From: Candidatus Haliotispira prima
GTDB taxonomy: Bacteria > Spirochaetota > Spirochaetia > SP-2023
DNA length: 64,000 nucleotides
Assembly: GCA_029867005.1 (NCBI GenBank)
Contig: CP123443.1
Coordinates: 1,240,001 to 1,304,000 of the forward strand
Direction of reading: 5' to 3'
Shown: positions 20,804 through 29,456 of the stretch, piece by piece
Layout: the number at the start of each line of letters is the position of its first letter
Position numbering within the stretch: the stretch's first letter is position 1
Notes under the pieces: generated by a model
Seen by the model: only the letters and a program-made list of their open reading frames with translations
What the model was told of the DNA's origin: nothing
The model's database searches: none
Translations under genes and position numbers: made by a program

Positions 20804-21568
20804 TTGGTTCTTTCCGGCTGCGCCCCGATGACGGACGTGGACTCAAAGAGTGAAACCCAATTTAACGTCCGTGCCTCGACAGAATTTGTGGGTGCCACGC
20901 AGGCACTGGTATCTCTGACACCAACCAAAAGTGGAGCAGCGGCCTTTCTCGCGGTTGCCCATACGGAAACCATCCCCTCGGTAACCACTGCCAAAACTCT
21001 CTTGGCCTACCGGGAAATAGATTTTTCCGGGACTGCGGCCCAGATCATCCAGTTTGCCCTGAGCATCAGTGCCACACAAAATGCCACAAGCGGAGAAGTT
21101 TTGGGTGATGCCGCAGCGGTATTACAACCGAGTACAGCCTATAAGATTGTGATGTACAGCAGTGGCAACAGTACAACATTGCGGACTTTTACGACTCTTG
21201 GCCACCTGGCCGAAAGGTATAAGTTTGATCGTATAAAGAATCTGTTTAATATGTCGGCGCATAATTTTCGGACCGAAACAGATTCAAGGTTTCAGGTGCC
21301 CTTTGTCTTTTCGTGGGTGCAAACTGCCGGTGGTCTGCTTGCTGAAACGAATAATCTGGCGGAAGATGGAACGAGTGGAACTTTCAATATTGCAAATATC
21401 GGTGGTACTAGTGCTGTCTCTACTGTGTACAATAGTTTGGCAAATTATTGGGGAGATCAAGATCAAGGAGGGGTATTTCTACATACACCCCGTAATGGTG
21501 CCATGCGGCATTATACTTTCTCCCTCACAGATGGCGTAGGGCTTACTTTAATTATTATCTATAACTAG
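20804..21568 (+). CDS. Phase-variable-type lipoprotein, cluster 1 copy A
   Basis: Surface-type lipoprotein of unknown function. Lipobox LSGC places the mature Cys at 20819. The frame is open back to 20642 and encodes a signal peptide (NKPKFSKAFSF then SILLIHLVLSGC) but has no ATG, GTG or TTG before the TTG at 20804, which is only five codons from the Cys. The natural start is therefore probably the cassette ATG at 20593, now out of frame. The N-terminal ~140 residues after the Cys (TQALVSLTPTKSGAAAF, REIDFSGTAAQIIQFAL, LQPSTAYKIVMYSSG) are almost identical in copies B and C. The C-terminal part varies. Confidence 0.75.
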   Translation: MVLSGCAPMTDVDSKSETQFNVRASTEFVGATQALVSLTPTKSGAAAFLAVAHTETIPSVTTAKTLLAYREIDFSGTAAQIIQFALSISATQNATSGEVLGDAAAVLQPSTAYKIVMYSSGNSTTLRTFTTLGHLAERYKFDRIKNLFNMSAHNFRTETDSRFQVPFVFSWVQTAGGLLAETNNLAEDGTSGTFNIANIGGTSAVSTVYNSLANYWGDQDQGGVFLHTPRNGAMRHYTFSLTDGVGLTLIIIYN

Positions 21569-21584
21569 GAAAAAAATGTTGGCA

Positions 21585-21620
21585 AAGAAAAAGCCTCTCT
21601 TTCGAGAGGCTTTTTCTTCT
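21585..21620 (+). terminator. Terminator of lipoprotein copy A
   Basis: Stem AAGAAAAAGCCTCT and its complement, 6-nt loop. The stem is shared with copies B and C, with compensating changes at its base. Confidence 0.9.
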
Positions 21621-21697
21621 TCCCGATTGGTCTCGAACCGGTTAGCAAGATGATGATTCTCACTATATTGTCAGGAGAAATGGTGTCCCCTACCCCC

Positions 21698-21726
21698 TTG
21701 CCAAATGTCTTAAATGAATATACAAT
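21698..21726 (+). promoter_or_regulatory. Cassette promoter, copy B
   Basis: TTGCCA (21698-21703), 17 bp, TACAAT (21721-21726). Confidence 0.75.
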
Positions 21727-21761
21727 AGGCAAAATACAAAACATCTTGGAGGAATTTTCTT

Positions 21762-21863
21762 ATGAAACGTCAAAATGCACTGTTGACTATTGACCGGCCA
21801 AACGGTATAATATCCAATATCCAATATCCAATATCCAATATCCAATATCCATACCAAATTTAG
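21762..21863 (+). CDS. Leader ORF of lipoprotein copy B
   Basis: Same 33-codon leader as copy A, with GGAGG at 21748-21752 and stop at 21861. Loss of one heptad or gain of two would fuse it to the lipoprotein frame. Confidence 0.6.
   Translation: MKRQNALLTIDRPNGIISNIQYPISNIQYPYQI
21809..21850 (+). repeat. Heptanucleotide array (AATATCC)6, copy B
   Basis: Six exact units directly after TAT of the embedded TATAAT element. Confidence 0.96.
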
Positions 21864-21972
21864 AATATATATACAGTCAATTTATCTTTTTTTATGGCTA
21901 AATAAACCTAAATTTTCTAAAGCCTTTTCCTTTTTTTCCTTTTCCTGTCTTTTTTCCATTCTTCTTATTTAT

Positions 21973-22746
21973 TTGGTTCTTTCCGGCTGCGCCCCGATGA
22001 CGGACGTGAAATCTGACTCCGAAGGTGAAACCCAATTCAACGTCCTTGCCTCGACAGAATTTGTGGGCGCAACCCAGGCGCTGGTATCTTTGACACCAAC
22101 GAAAAGTGGTACAGCGGCCTTTCTCGCGGTTGCCGATACGGAAACCATTCCCTCGGCAACCGCTGCCGAGGCTCTCTTGGCCTACCGGGAAATAGATTTT
22201 TCCGGGACTGCGGCACAGATCATCCAGTTTGCCCTGAGCATTAGTGCCACACAAAATGTGACAACCGGAGAGGTTTCGGGCGATACCGGAGCGGTATTAC
22301 AACCGAGTACAGCCTATAAGATTGTCATGTACAGCAGTGGCAGCAGCAGCACATTGTTCAGTTTTACGACTTTTGCCAGTGTTGATGCCGGGCATCCGAT
22401 CCCTACGGGTAATACAATACTCACTTTCAATATGTCGGCACATAATTTTCGGGCCGAAACAGACGGAAGGTTTCAAGTCCCCTTTGTGTTTCCGTGGGTG
22501 ATGTCTTTCAGTCTTCTTTCTGAAATAAGCAATGGAAATAAAGAGGCTGTTATTGTTATGGGAAATGCTAATAAGTCCAGTACAGATCATGTTACCGGCC
22601 CTCGGTATACTGGTTTACTAAATATTTTTGGAAATTCAGATCGAGGAGCATTATTTTTACATACGCCCCTCAGTGGTACCGTTCATGAATATCTCCTAAT
22701 CATGACAAATGGTCTGGGGAACTCTTTAACTATTTTCTATAACTAG
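21973..22746 (+). CDS. Phase-variable-type lipoprotein, cluster 1 copy B
   Basis: Paralogue of copy A with the same lipobox (LVLSGC) and near-identical N-terminal half. After FTTF the sequence diverges (ASVDAGHPIPTGNTIL), rejoins at FNMSAHNFRAETD, then has its own C-terminal region (SLLSEISNGNKEAVIVMGN) and ends on a shared motif (ALFLHTPLSG). The mosaic layout suggests gene conversion or selection for variation in exposed parts. The lipoprotein frame has no usable start of its own; its start is likely the cassette ATG, currently out of frame. Confidence 0.75.
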   Translation: MVLSGCAPMTDVKSDSEGETQFNVLASTEFVGATQALVSLTPTKSGTAAFLAVADTETIPSATAAEALLAYREIDFSGTAAQIIQFALSISATQNVTTGEVSGDTGAVLQPSTAYKIVMYSSGSSSTLFSFTTFASVDAGHPIPTGNTILTFNMSAHNFRAETDGRFQVPFVFPWVMSFSLLSEISNGNKEAVIVMGNANKSSTDHVTGPRYTGLLNIFGNSDRGALFLHTPLSGTVHEYLLIMTNGLGNSLTIFYN

Positions 22747-22760
22747 GGAAAAAGCCTCTT

Positions 22761-22806
22761 GAAAGAAAGAAAAAGCCTCTCTTTCAAGAGGCTTTTTCTT
22801 TCTTTC
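22761..22806 (+). terminator. Terminator of lipoprotein copy B
   Basis: 20-bp perfect stem ending AAAAAGCCTCT with a 6-nt loop and pyrimidine-rich tail. Confidence 0.9.
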
Positions 22807-22882
22807 CGATTGGTCCCGGACCGGTTAGCGAGATGATGATTCTCACTATATTATAAGGAAAGATGGTGCCCCTCCCTCCCTC

Positions 22883-22911
22883 TTGCCAAATGTCCTAAAT
22901 GAATATACAAT
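22883..22911 (+). promoter_or_regulatory. Cassette promoter, copy C
   Basis: TTGCCA (22883-22888), 17 bp, TACAAT (22906-22911). Confidence 0.75.
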
Positions 22912-22946
22912 AGGCAAAATGCAAAACATCTTGGAGGAATTTTCTT

Positions 22947-23048
22947 ATGAAACGTCAAAATGCACTGTTGACTATTGATTGGCCAAACGGTATAATATCC
23001 AATATCCAATATCCAATATCCAATATCCAATATCCATACCAAGTTTAG
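22947..23048 (+). CDS. Leader ORF of lipoprotein copy C
   Basis: 33-codon leader as in A and B, with GGAGG at 22933-22937 and TAG at 23046. Out of frame with the downstream lipoprotein. Confidence 0.55.
   Translation: MKRQNALLTIDWPNGIISNIQYPISNIQYPYQV
22994..23035 (+). repeat. Heptanucleotide array (AATATCC)6, copy C
   Basis: Six exact units, same phase as copy B. Confidence 0.96.
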
Positions 23049-23157
23049 AATATATATACAGTCAATTTATCTTTTTTTATGGCTAAATAAACCTAAATTT
23101 TCTAAAGCCTTTTCCTTTTTTTCCTTTTCCTGTTTTTTTTCCATTCTTCTTATTTAT

Positions 23158-23935
23158 TTGGTTCTTTCCGGCTGCGCCCCGATGACGGACGTGAAATCTG
23201 ACTCCGAAGGTGAAGCCAAATTCAACATCCGTGCCTCGACAGAATTTGTGGGGGCAACGCAGGCGCTGGTATCTTTGACACCAACCAAAAGTGGAGCAGC
23301 GGCCTTTCTCGCGGTTGCCGATACGGAAACCATTCCCTCGGCAACCGCTGCCAAAACTCTCTTGGCCTACCGGGAAATAGATTTTTCCGGGACTGCGGCA
23401 CAGATCATCCAGTTTGCCCTGAGCATTAGTGCCACACAAAATGCCACAACCGGAGAGGTTTCGGGTGATGCTCTCGCAGTATTACAACCGAGTACGGCCT
23501 ATAAGATTGTCATGTACAGCAGCGGCAGCAGCACAACATTGCGGACTTTTACGACTCTTGGCCACCTGGCGGAAGGGTATAAGTTTGGTAGTGTGAAGAC
23601 TCGGTTTGGTATGTCGACACATAATTTTTCGGACCGGAACAAATTCAAGGTTTCAGGTGCCCTTTGTTTTTTCGTGGGTGCAAACTGCCGGTGGTCTGAT
23701 TGCTGAAACGAATAATCTGGCCGAAGATGGAGTGAGTGGAGTTTTCAATATTGCAAATATCTCTGTCGCTCCTATTAGTGGTGTCTCCACTCTGTATAAT
23801 AGTTTGGCAAATCATTTTGGAGATCAAGATCGAGGAGGGCTATTTTTACATACACCCCGTAATGGTGCCGTTCGACGTTATACTTTCTCCCTCACAGATG
23901 GCGTAGGGTCTTTTTTAACTATTGTCTATAACTAG
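23158..23935 (+). pseudogene. Lipoprotein copy C, frameshifted
   Basis: Paralogue of copies A and B. The N-terminal half reads in one frame (lipobox LSGC) to about 23625, and the C-terminal half continues in the +1 frame from about 23606 to 23935 (RFQVPFVFSWVQTAGGLIAE). At 23625-23629 there is a T5 run where copy A has T4, so one inserted T breaks the gene. It could be a second slippage switch, a decayed copy, or an assembly error in a homopolymer. The remaining sequence is intact and ends with the family motif LFLHTPRNGA. Confidence 0.75.
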
Positions 23936-23948
23936 GAAAAAAAGCGTT

Positions 23949-23994
23949 GGAATAAAGAAAAAGCCTCTCTTTGAAGAGGCTTTTTCTTTATTCC
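23949..23994 (+). terminator. Terminator of lipoprotein copy C
   Basis: 20-bp stem (AAAGAAAAAGCCTCT core), 6-nt loop; same family as those behind A and B. Confidence 0.9.
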
Positions 23995-24048
23995 GGTTGG
24001 CTGGCCCCTGTGCCAAAAAAATCAGCCGGCCGCCATCGAAGAAAGTAT

Positions 24049-24082
24049 AAAAAAAGGCTACCGGCAGAAACTGCCGGTAGCC
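24049..24082 (-). terminator. Terminator of tRNA-Ser(GCT)
   Basis: Stem GGCTACCGGCAG with its complement and 3-nt loop. On the minus strand it is followed by T7. Shares its stem core with the terminator at 4502. Confidence 0.92.
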
Positions 24083-24087
24083 TTAAA

Positions 24088-24174
24088 CGGAGAGAGAGGG
24101 ATTCGAACCCTCGGTACCATTGCTGATACAACTCCTTAGCAGGGAGCCCGATTCAACCGCTCTCGCATCTCTCC
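24088..24174 (-). tRNA. tRNA-Ser (anticodon GCT)
   Basis: 87 nt, acceptor GGAGAGA/TCTCTCC, anticodon arm GCTCC/GGAGT with loop CTGCTAA (anticodon GCT), long variable arm, T arm GAGGG-TTCGAAT-CCCTC, discriminator G. Reads AGC/AGU. Body and terminator closely resemble tRNA-Ser(CGA) at 4410. Confidence 0.95.
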
Positions 24175-24222
24175 AGTGGTTTGAAATTTGGGTACTACAC
24201 AAAATAGGCCGCTATACAATTA

Positions 24223-24307
24223 CGGAAAGGGTGGGATTCGAACCCACGGTGGGTTGCCCCACGCTGGTTTTCAAGACCAGAGCCTTCAACCACTCGGCCA
24301 CCTTTCC
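24223..24307 (-). tRNA. tRNA-Ser (anticodon TGA)
   Basis: 85 nt, acceptor GGAAAGG/CCTTTCC, anticodon stem CTGGT/ACCAG with loop CTTGAAA (anticodon TGA), variable arm, T arm GTGGG-TTCGAAT-CCCAC, discriminator G. Probably co-transcribed with tRNA-Ser(GCT), 48 bp downstream. Confidence 0.95.
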
Positions 24308-24583
24308 CTGCATCACAGCACGGACGGCCAATTTATTGGATTCTTTTTCCAACGTCAAGAACGAAAAAGAAATTATTTTGCCATTCTGCCATCTCATCCG
24401 CCGGCATTTCTTCCCGGTATTTGCCGCTCTGACCAAGGCCGATACAGAGACAGCTACCCAAAAATAAAAAAACAAGTGCAGACGTATTCGGGCGGAAAAG
24501 TAGACGCAAGGGCTTAAATAGAATATCATTGCTACCTGATTTAAACTGCCAAAATACTTTTTCTACGGAACCCGATAAATCTG

Positions 24584-25306
24584 ATGAACCCGGAACATTC
24601 AGCAAAGCCAATAAATTCAACAAACCCTGAGAGCCCTGTGAATCATGCAGACCATGCAGACCATGCGGAACCTGCAAAGCCGGAGGATCCGAACCAAACA
24701 AGGCAACCAAACAAGGCAACGCCCGAACACAGACCTATATTTACCGAAGTCCAAACCGCTCGGGAATGGCTGGAAATTATCCCGCAAATGCGCCTGCTGA
24801 CCATTGAATCCGAGCAGGATGAGACCGATTTACACCGCCGTTCTGCCGAGGTCACAATGTTTGGCAAGGAGTTGGCGCAATTTTGTCTCATCCTGCTGGA
24901 ACACATGCGTGAAGAACAGGGTATCGGTTTGGCCGCACCCCAGATGGGCGTATTTCAGCGCATCTTTGTCTCCCAAGTCAACGAGGGACAGGAACCGCTG
25001 ATTGTCATCAATCCACTAATTCAGCCGGCCGAAGAAAGTAAAGAAACCGGAGAAGAAGGCTGCCTCAGTGTTCCCGGTATTTTGGCCGATGTCGAACGCT
25101 GGCCCGCAATTGACATCACGGCTCAGAACCCCTACGGCAAAACATTCAAACTCCACTTGGAAGGCATGGACTCCATTTGTTTCCAGCATGAGAACGACCA
25201 TCTCGAAGGCACTCTGTTCATTGATTATCTCACCCGCAGCCAAGTGAAGAAGGTCAGGAAGCACTTTGCCGAACAGCGTGCGACAAAGACCGAACTGGAA
25301 ACATGA
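24584..25306 (+). CDS. def: Peptide deformylase with a disordered N-terminal extension
   Basis: Removes the formyl group from nascent proteins. The three family motifs are intact: GIGLAAPQMG, EEGCLSVPG with metal ligand Cys160, and QHENDH with His202, catalytic Glu203 and His206. The protein is 240 residues. The first ~50 are low complexity (HADHADHAEPAKPED, then Gln/Asn/Pro-rich) and not part of the family domain, and there is no clear ribosome binding site at the first ATG, so a downstream start is possible. It lies 13 bp before fmt, the usual pairing. Confidence 0.93.
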   Translation: MNPEHSAKPINSTNPESPVNHADHADHAEPAKPEDPNQTRQPNKATPEHRPIFTEVQTAREWLEIIPQMRLLTIESEQDETDLHRRSAEVTMFGKELAQFCLILLEHMREEQGIGLAAPQMGVFQRIFVSQVNEGQEPLIVINPLIQPAEESKETGEEGCLSVPGILADVERWPAIDITAQNPYGKTFKLHLEGMDSICFQHENDHLEGTLFIDYLTRSQVKKVRKHFAEQRATKTELET

Positions 25307-25319
25307 GCCCAAAGACAAA

Positions 25320-26459
25320 ATGTTAAAAGTTATTTTTGCGGCGACTCCGCCCTTGGCCTGCCCCGGCCTGGATGCCTTGCACCAACTGGACCGACAGGGC
25401 CATATCCAACTCTGCGCTGTACTGACCCAAGCTGACCGGCCGGCCGGCCGCAAACGGCTTTTGCAACCCAGCGCAATCAAAGCCAGAGCCTTAGAACTGG
25501 ACATCCAAGCCCGGCACATCCTGGGCCCGGAAAAACTGGATGCCGCCCTGTGCCGCCAAGTGGAAGAGCTGGAACCCGATTTGCTGGTGGTCTTTGCCTA
25601 TGGCAAAATCTTTCGCCCGAATTTTTTGAGTATTTTTCCGCTGGGCGGCATCAATCTGCATCCTTCAACCTTACCGCAGTGGCGCGGCCCCAGCCCGATC
25701 GAAGCCCAACTACTCAGCGGAACGGAGCAACTGGGCCTCAGTCTCCAGCGTATCGCAGCGGAAATGGATGCCGGCGACATCCTGGAACAACAGCTTCACC
25801 CTCTCCCTTTGGCCGCTGATTACTTTACGGCGGCGGAGCTGGTTTCACAGCAGGGAGCCCACCTGTTGCGGACCGTCTGTGAACAGATCGCCCGTTCGGG
25901 GTCGGACTATTTACAATCCGCCCGACCCCAGCAGCACGATCAGGCCACCTACTGCCGACTGATTCAAAAAGAGGATGGACGCATTGATTGGCAAAACAGT
26001 GCCCTACAGATTAGCCGGCAGTGTCGCGCATACGCGGCTTGGCCCAAGGCCCATACATGGCTGCCCTGGCAGACCGAGACAGGAAGCGAAGAACAACAGA
26101 TCAATATTCTGCAAGCAGAAGAATGGCAGCCCTCCGAACCGGAACGGGAGGCCTTGAGCCGCTATACCGAACGGAAGCCGGCTTCACCCGGCGACCTGCT
26201 GGCCCTGCACCCTCAGGCCGGTCTGCTGATTGTTTGCGGCCAAGGCCAAAATCAGGGCCAAAGCATACTCGCCGTAAAACGGCTACAGCGGCAGAGCAGG
26301 AATGCCTCTAGCGCAAAAGAATTCGCCAACCAATTACAGAGCCGGCCGGAGAAGTGCAACGATAAAACCCGGCCGAACCTGCCCAAGTGGGGCCGGCCGG
26401 AATCGCCGGATATCCCTACAGATATCTCTCGTCACCGATTCTCCAACATTCCATCATAA
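25320..26459 (+). CDS. fmt: Methionyl-tRNA formyltransferase
   Basis: Formylates initiator Met-tRNA using formyl-THF, the counterpart of def. The N-terminal Rossmann domain has VIFAATPPLACPGL, FAYGKIF and the catalytic HPSTLPQWRGPSPI. The C-terminal OB-like domain begins near YCRLIQKEDGRIDW and RAYAAWPKAHTW. The ATG at 25320 begins the homologous region; the frame is open 18 codons further up inside def, without a binding site. The last ~35 residues (Pro/Arg-rich) extend past the normal family end. Confidence 0.93.
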   Translation: MLKVIFAATPPLACPGLDALHQLDRQGHIQLCAVLTQADRPAGRKRLLQPSAIKARALELDIQARHILGPEKLDAALCRQVEELEPDLLVVFAYGKIFRPNFLSIFPLGGINLHPSTLPQWRGPSPIEAQLLSGTEQLGLSLQRIAAEMDAGDILEQQLHPLPLAADYFTAAELVSQQGAHLLRTVCEQIARSGSDYLQSARPQQHDQATYCRLIQKEDGRIDWQNSALQISRQCRAYAAWPKAHTWLPWQTETGSEEQQINILQAEEWQPSEPEREALSRYTERKPASPGDLLALHPQAGLLIVCGQGQNQGQSILAVKRLQRQSRNASSAKEFANQLQSRPEKCNDKTRPNLPKWGRPESPDIPTDISRHRFSNIPS

Positions 26460-26519
26460 TTTCACATTTGCGAGACATTTACGGGCTCGACCATGGTCAG
26501 GCCCCTCATTTTGAGGTAA

Positions 26520-27050
26520 TCAACGCTGCCAGCGCGTCACAAAACCCTGCGTGCTGCTACTGTGATTTGTCGCTCCCATTTCCTTGCAAAAATGGCGGGC
26601 CGTTATACAAATTTCCAAGTTATTGGGCTGTAGGTTCTGATAGAAAAATTCACCCAACTCCTGGGTCAGACTTTCCTGCAACAAGGCTTTACGGCAGAAG
26701 CTGTCTACCGCCCGACTGATCGATGAAAGCCCAACCAAATAGGGACCGGGCAAAAAAATCAATTGATAATTACCGTAATACGGCACCAAATGGTGAGGGC
26801 AAAGACCGTAAATATGGCCGGATTCTTTAACCGTACCGACATAACCCTTGGCATCCAACAGACTAAGTTTCGGGGCCTGCCATGTGTCCGCCGGCTCCAT
26901 CCAGGCACTGAGTAAATCCATGCAACGTCGGGCACCGGACCGGGCCTCCGTCAGGCTACAGGACCGCAGGTGAGAAATCACAGCAGTCAGGTGCTTTACA
27001 GCTTGTTCTCGGTCTATATCCTGTACGGGGGCGGCCATTGTTTCAACCAT
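26520..27050 (-). CDS. Divergent GTP cyclohydrolase I-like protein
   Basis: A 176-residue protein of the FolE/T-fold type. The zinc and substrate motif GLCPHHLVPYYG (Cys84, His86, His87) and the second zinc-ligand region ARHFCKEMGA (His153, Cys155) match the FolE pattern CEHH...H-x-C. The rest is shortened and weakly conserved, and the usual MRGV after the second Cys is EMGA. It could make dihydroneopterin triphosphate for folate, or act on another pterin or purine. The first ATG directly follows AAAGGAA; an ATG four codons later is an alternative start. Confidence 0.72.
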   Translation of the reverse strand: MVETMAAPVQDIDREQAVKHLTAVISHLRSCSLTEARSGARRCMDLLSAWMEPADTWQAPKLSLLDAKGYVGTVKESGHIYGLCPHHLVPYYGNYQLIFLPGPYLVGLSSISRAVDSFCRKALLQESLTQELGEFFYQNLQPNNLEICITARHFCKEMGATNHSSSTQGFVTRWQR

Positions 27051-27099
27051 TTCCTTTCAAACAAACTTGGCAATCAACTTTGACAATTAACTTTGACAA

Positions 27100-29127
27100 T
27101 CAATCTTGCTCACTATCTCGCAGCCAAGGCAAATTAGCTAAGGCCTGCTCCAGCATATTCTCCGAATCTTCTTCTGACAGCTCATGCTCGGCCCCGGTCA
27201 GCCGAGTTGGGATTTCATCCAAAAACGGCGAAGCTTGGCATTCCACTTGCTTACCGTTTTTGGTGCGGCTCCCGCAGCTGGTCAAATACAGCCAACGCTT
27301 AGCCCGCGTCACCGCCACATAGAACAGACGCCGCTCTTCTTCTTCATCGTAAGCATGTTCTTCCTGGGAGCGAAAGTGCGGCAATAACCCCTCTTCCACT
27401 CCGCAAAGCAGGACCAAATCAAACTCCAGGCCCTTGGCCGCATGAATGGTGGAGAGGCTGATCTTGCCCTCGGCCTCATCATCCAGATCATCACGAGTAA
27501 TCAGGCTGATGCGGGCCAGCCAAGATTTCAAAGTACGCTCTGTTCGGCCTTCATAGCCTTCCCACCGCTTTAGCATTTCGCAAAAACTTTGCATCGTATC
27601 GAAACGCCGCTTGGCCCCCTCCGGACGCTCGGCAAACTGCTGTAACAGAAAGTCCCAATAGTCGATCTCTTCAATCAGACTTTTCGTCAGAGCAGACAAA
27701 CTGACTTCCGGAGACGGAGCAGACATGAACTGCGGACGCAGTTCCTCCAGCAACATCACAAAGTCGGCGCAACTCTCCGCCAGCTCCGGATGACGGGCAT
27801 CCTTGTTCATCACCATATCGCGCATGGTTTCGTAGATACTCCAACTCCGAATATGCGCCAAACTGCGCAACTTCTCTACCGACTTCGGCCCGATGCGACG
27901 GTTGGGCTTATTGATAATGCGCAACAAGCTCACATCGTCATCCGGGTTTTGCAGCACACGCAAATAGGCAATCAGATCCTTGATCTCGGCACGCTGGAAA
28001 AAACTCTGCCCGCCGGACACCACATAGGGCATGCGCGCTTCCAGCAAATGTGACTCCAAGGTGCGCATCAAGCCGTTCGTACGCACTAAAATCCCAATTT
28101 CATCATACTTCACGCGTTCTAACGAACGCAGCTTGCGGATGGTATCACAAACAAAACGAGCCTCGTCTTCATCCGTTTCCGGGAAATGGCAAATGATGAG
28201 ACTATCCTGCTTCTCCGGTTTGCTCTCTTCCGCCGGTCGCAAGTTCTTGTCCTTGCGATACTGATTGTGTCGAATCACGGCGTTAGCGGCATCCAGAATC
28301 GTTTCGGTTGAACGATAGTTGCGCTCCAGGCGGATTTCCTTACGCTCCGGAAAGTCCGTCTCAAACAGACGGATATTCTCAAAATTGGCCCCACGCCAAG
28401 AATAAATCGACTGGTCGTCATCGCCCACACAGCATATGTTGCGGTGCACGGAAACCAATTGCCGCAACATACGGTATTGCATGATCGAAGTATCCTGAAA
28501 CTCATCGACCATCACACATTGGTAACGCTGACGACAGCGTTCTAACACCTCGGGATGCTCAGCCCAAAGCCGGACCGGCTTGCAAATTAAATCGTCAAAA
28601 TCAAAAGCGTTATAAGCTTTCAGATGGCGGTGGTACTCCTCGTACAAGGCTTTAAACGGCAGGCTCTCTTCATCCCAGTCGCTCCGCTCCGTTTTAATGC
28701 GGCTAATAACACTTTGGGCCTGCTTCAGCGTATTGAAGTCGGCACTCCATTTCAGTTCGGCAGCCGACTCCTTGAGGCAACTCATGCCATCCACAGTATC
28801 ATAAATGCTGAAGCCGCTGCTGTAGCCCAACAGCTTCGCGTTGTGTTGCAATATTTGCATGCCGAAGGAGTGAAAGGTCAACAGGGTCAGGCCTCGGGCC
28901 TGCTTGCCGCCTATATCTTCCCCAATACGTTCACGCATTTCCTTGGCGGCCTTATTCGTAAAAGTCAGGGCCAAAATATTGCGCGGATCGAGCCCCTGTT
29001 TCAGCAAATGAACCACTCGTTGCGTGATTACACGCGTCTTACCACTGCCCGCTCCGGCGATAATCAGCAGCGGACCTTTGGTACTATGTACGGCCTCTTG
29101 TTGTTCAGGATTCAGCGGGAAACTCAT
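27100..29127 (-). CDS. pcrA: UvrD/PcrA-type DNA helicase
   Basis: A 675-residue SF1A 3'-5' helicase for DNA repair. All motifs are visible: N-terminal Q motif LNPEQQEAV, Walker A AGAGSGKT (24-31), Walker B VDEFQDTS, GDDDQSIYSWRGA, LERNYRST, HAAKGLEFDLVLL and VAVTRAK. Length is a little shorter than E. coli UvrD, mainly at the C terminus, closer to the Rep/PcrA class. Starts 49 bp upstream of the folE-like gene in the same direction. Confidence 0.93.
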   Translation of the reverse strand: MSFPLNPEQQEAVHSTKGPLLIIAGAGSGKTRVITQRVVHLLKQGLDPRNILALTFTNKAAKEMRERIGEDIGGKQARGLTLLTFHSFGMQILQHNAKLLGYSSGFSIYDTVDGMSCLKESAAELKWSADFNTLKQAQSVISRIKTERSDWDEESLPFKALYEEYHRHLKAYNAFDFDDLICKPVRLWAEHPEVLERCRQRYQCVMVDEFQDTSIMQYRMLRQLVSVHRNICCVGDDDQSIYSWRGANFENIRLFETDFPERKEIRLERNYRSTETILDAANAVIRHNQYRKDKNLRPAEESKPEKQDSLIICHFPETDEDEARFVCDTIRKLRSLERVKYDEIGILVRTNGLMRTLESHLLEARMPYVVSGGQSFFQRAEIKDLIAYLRVLQNPDDDVSLLRIINKPNRRIGPKSVEKLRSLAHIRSWSIYETMRDMVMNKDARHPELAESCADFVMLLEELRPQFMSAPSPEVSLSALTKSLIEEIDYWDFLLQQFAERPEGAKRRFDTMQSFCEMLKRWEGYEGRTERTLKSWLARISLITRDDLDDEAEGKISLSTIHAAKGLEFDLVLLCGVEEGLLPHFRSQEEHAYDEEEERRLFYVAVTRAKRWLYLTSCGSRTKNGKQVECQASPFLDEIPTRLTGAEHELSEEDSENMLEQALANLPWLRDSEQD

Positions 29128-29456
29128 AGATAAAATACTTCTCTGTCTTTTATTTGGGTATAGTATATCCCTTTAATTGTCTTTTTGCAATTAGAACCTG
29201 CCATTGGACTCACTGGCCCAATCGGTTCCCGTCTCAAACCGGAGTTTGGGGCGGGAACCGATTGGAACGGGGACGAAGGATTCCTGCGAAAAAATCTTTT
29301 CCTCACTAGGCAACAAAAAAATAAACTTGGATAATGACGGCCTGTTGCAATTTCAAGTCAGCCGCCTCCCGCCGACCCTTCTGCCGGGTACTTCTGGCAA
29401 GCCCTTCTTTGAAGGTCTTATTTGACCGTGTTTTTCGTAATTCTGTGGAGTTTCTT
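29128..29456. other. Intergenic region with a long hairpin
   Basis: 330 bp between divergent uvrD and an outer-membrane-type gene. It holds a 14-bp perfect inverted repeat (arms 29218-29231 and 29252-29265), with a shorter stem (AAAC...GTTT) inside the loop. No T run follows. No gene seen. Confidence 0.6.
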
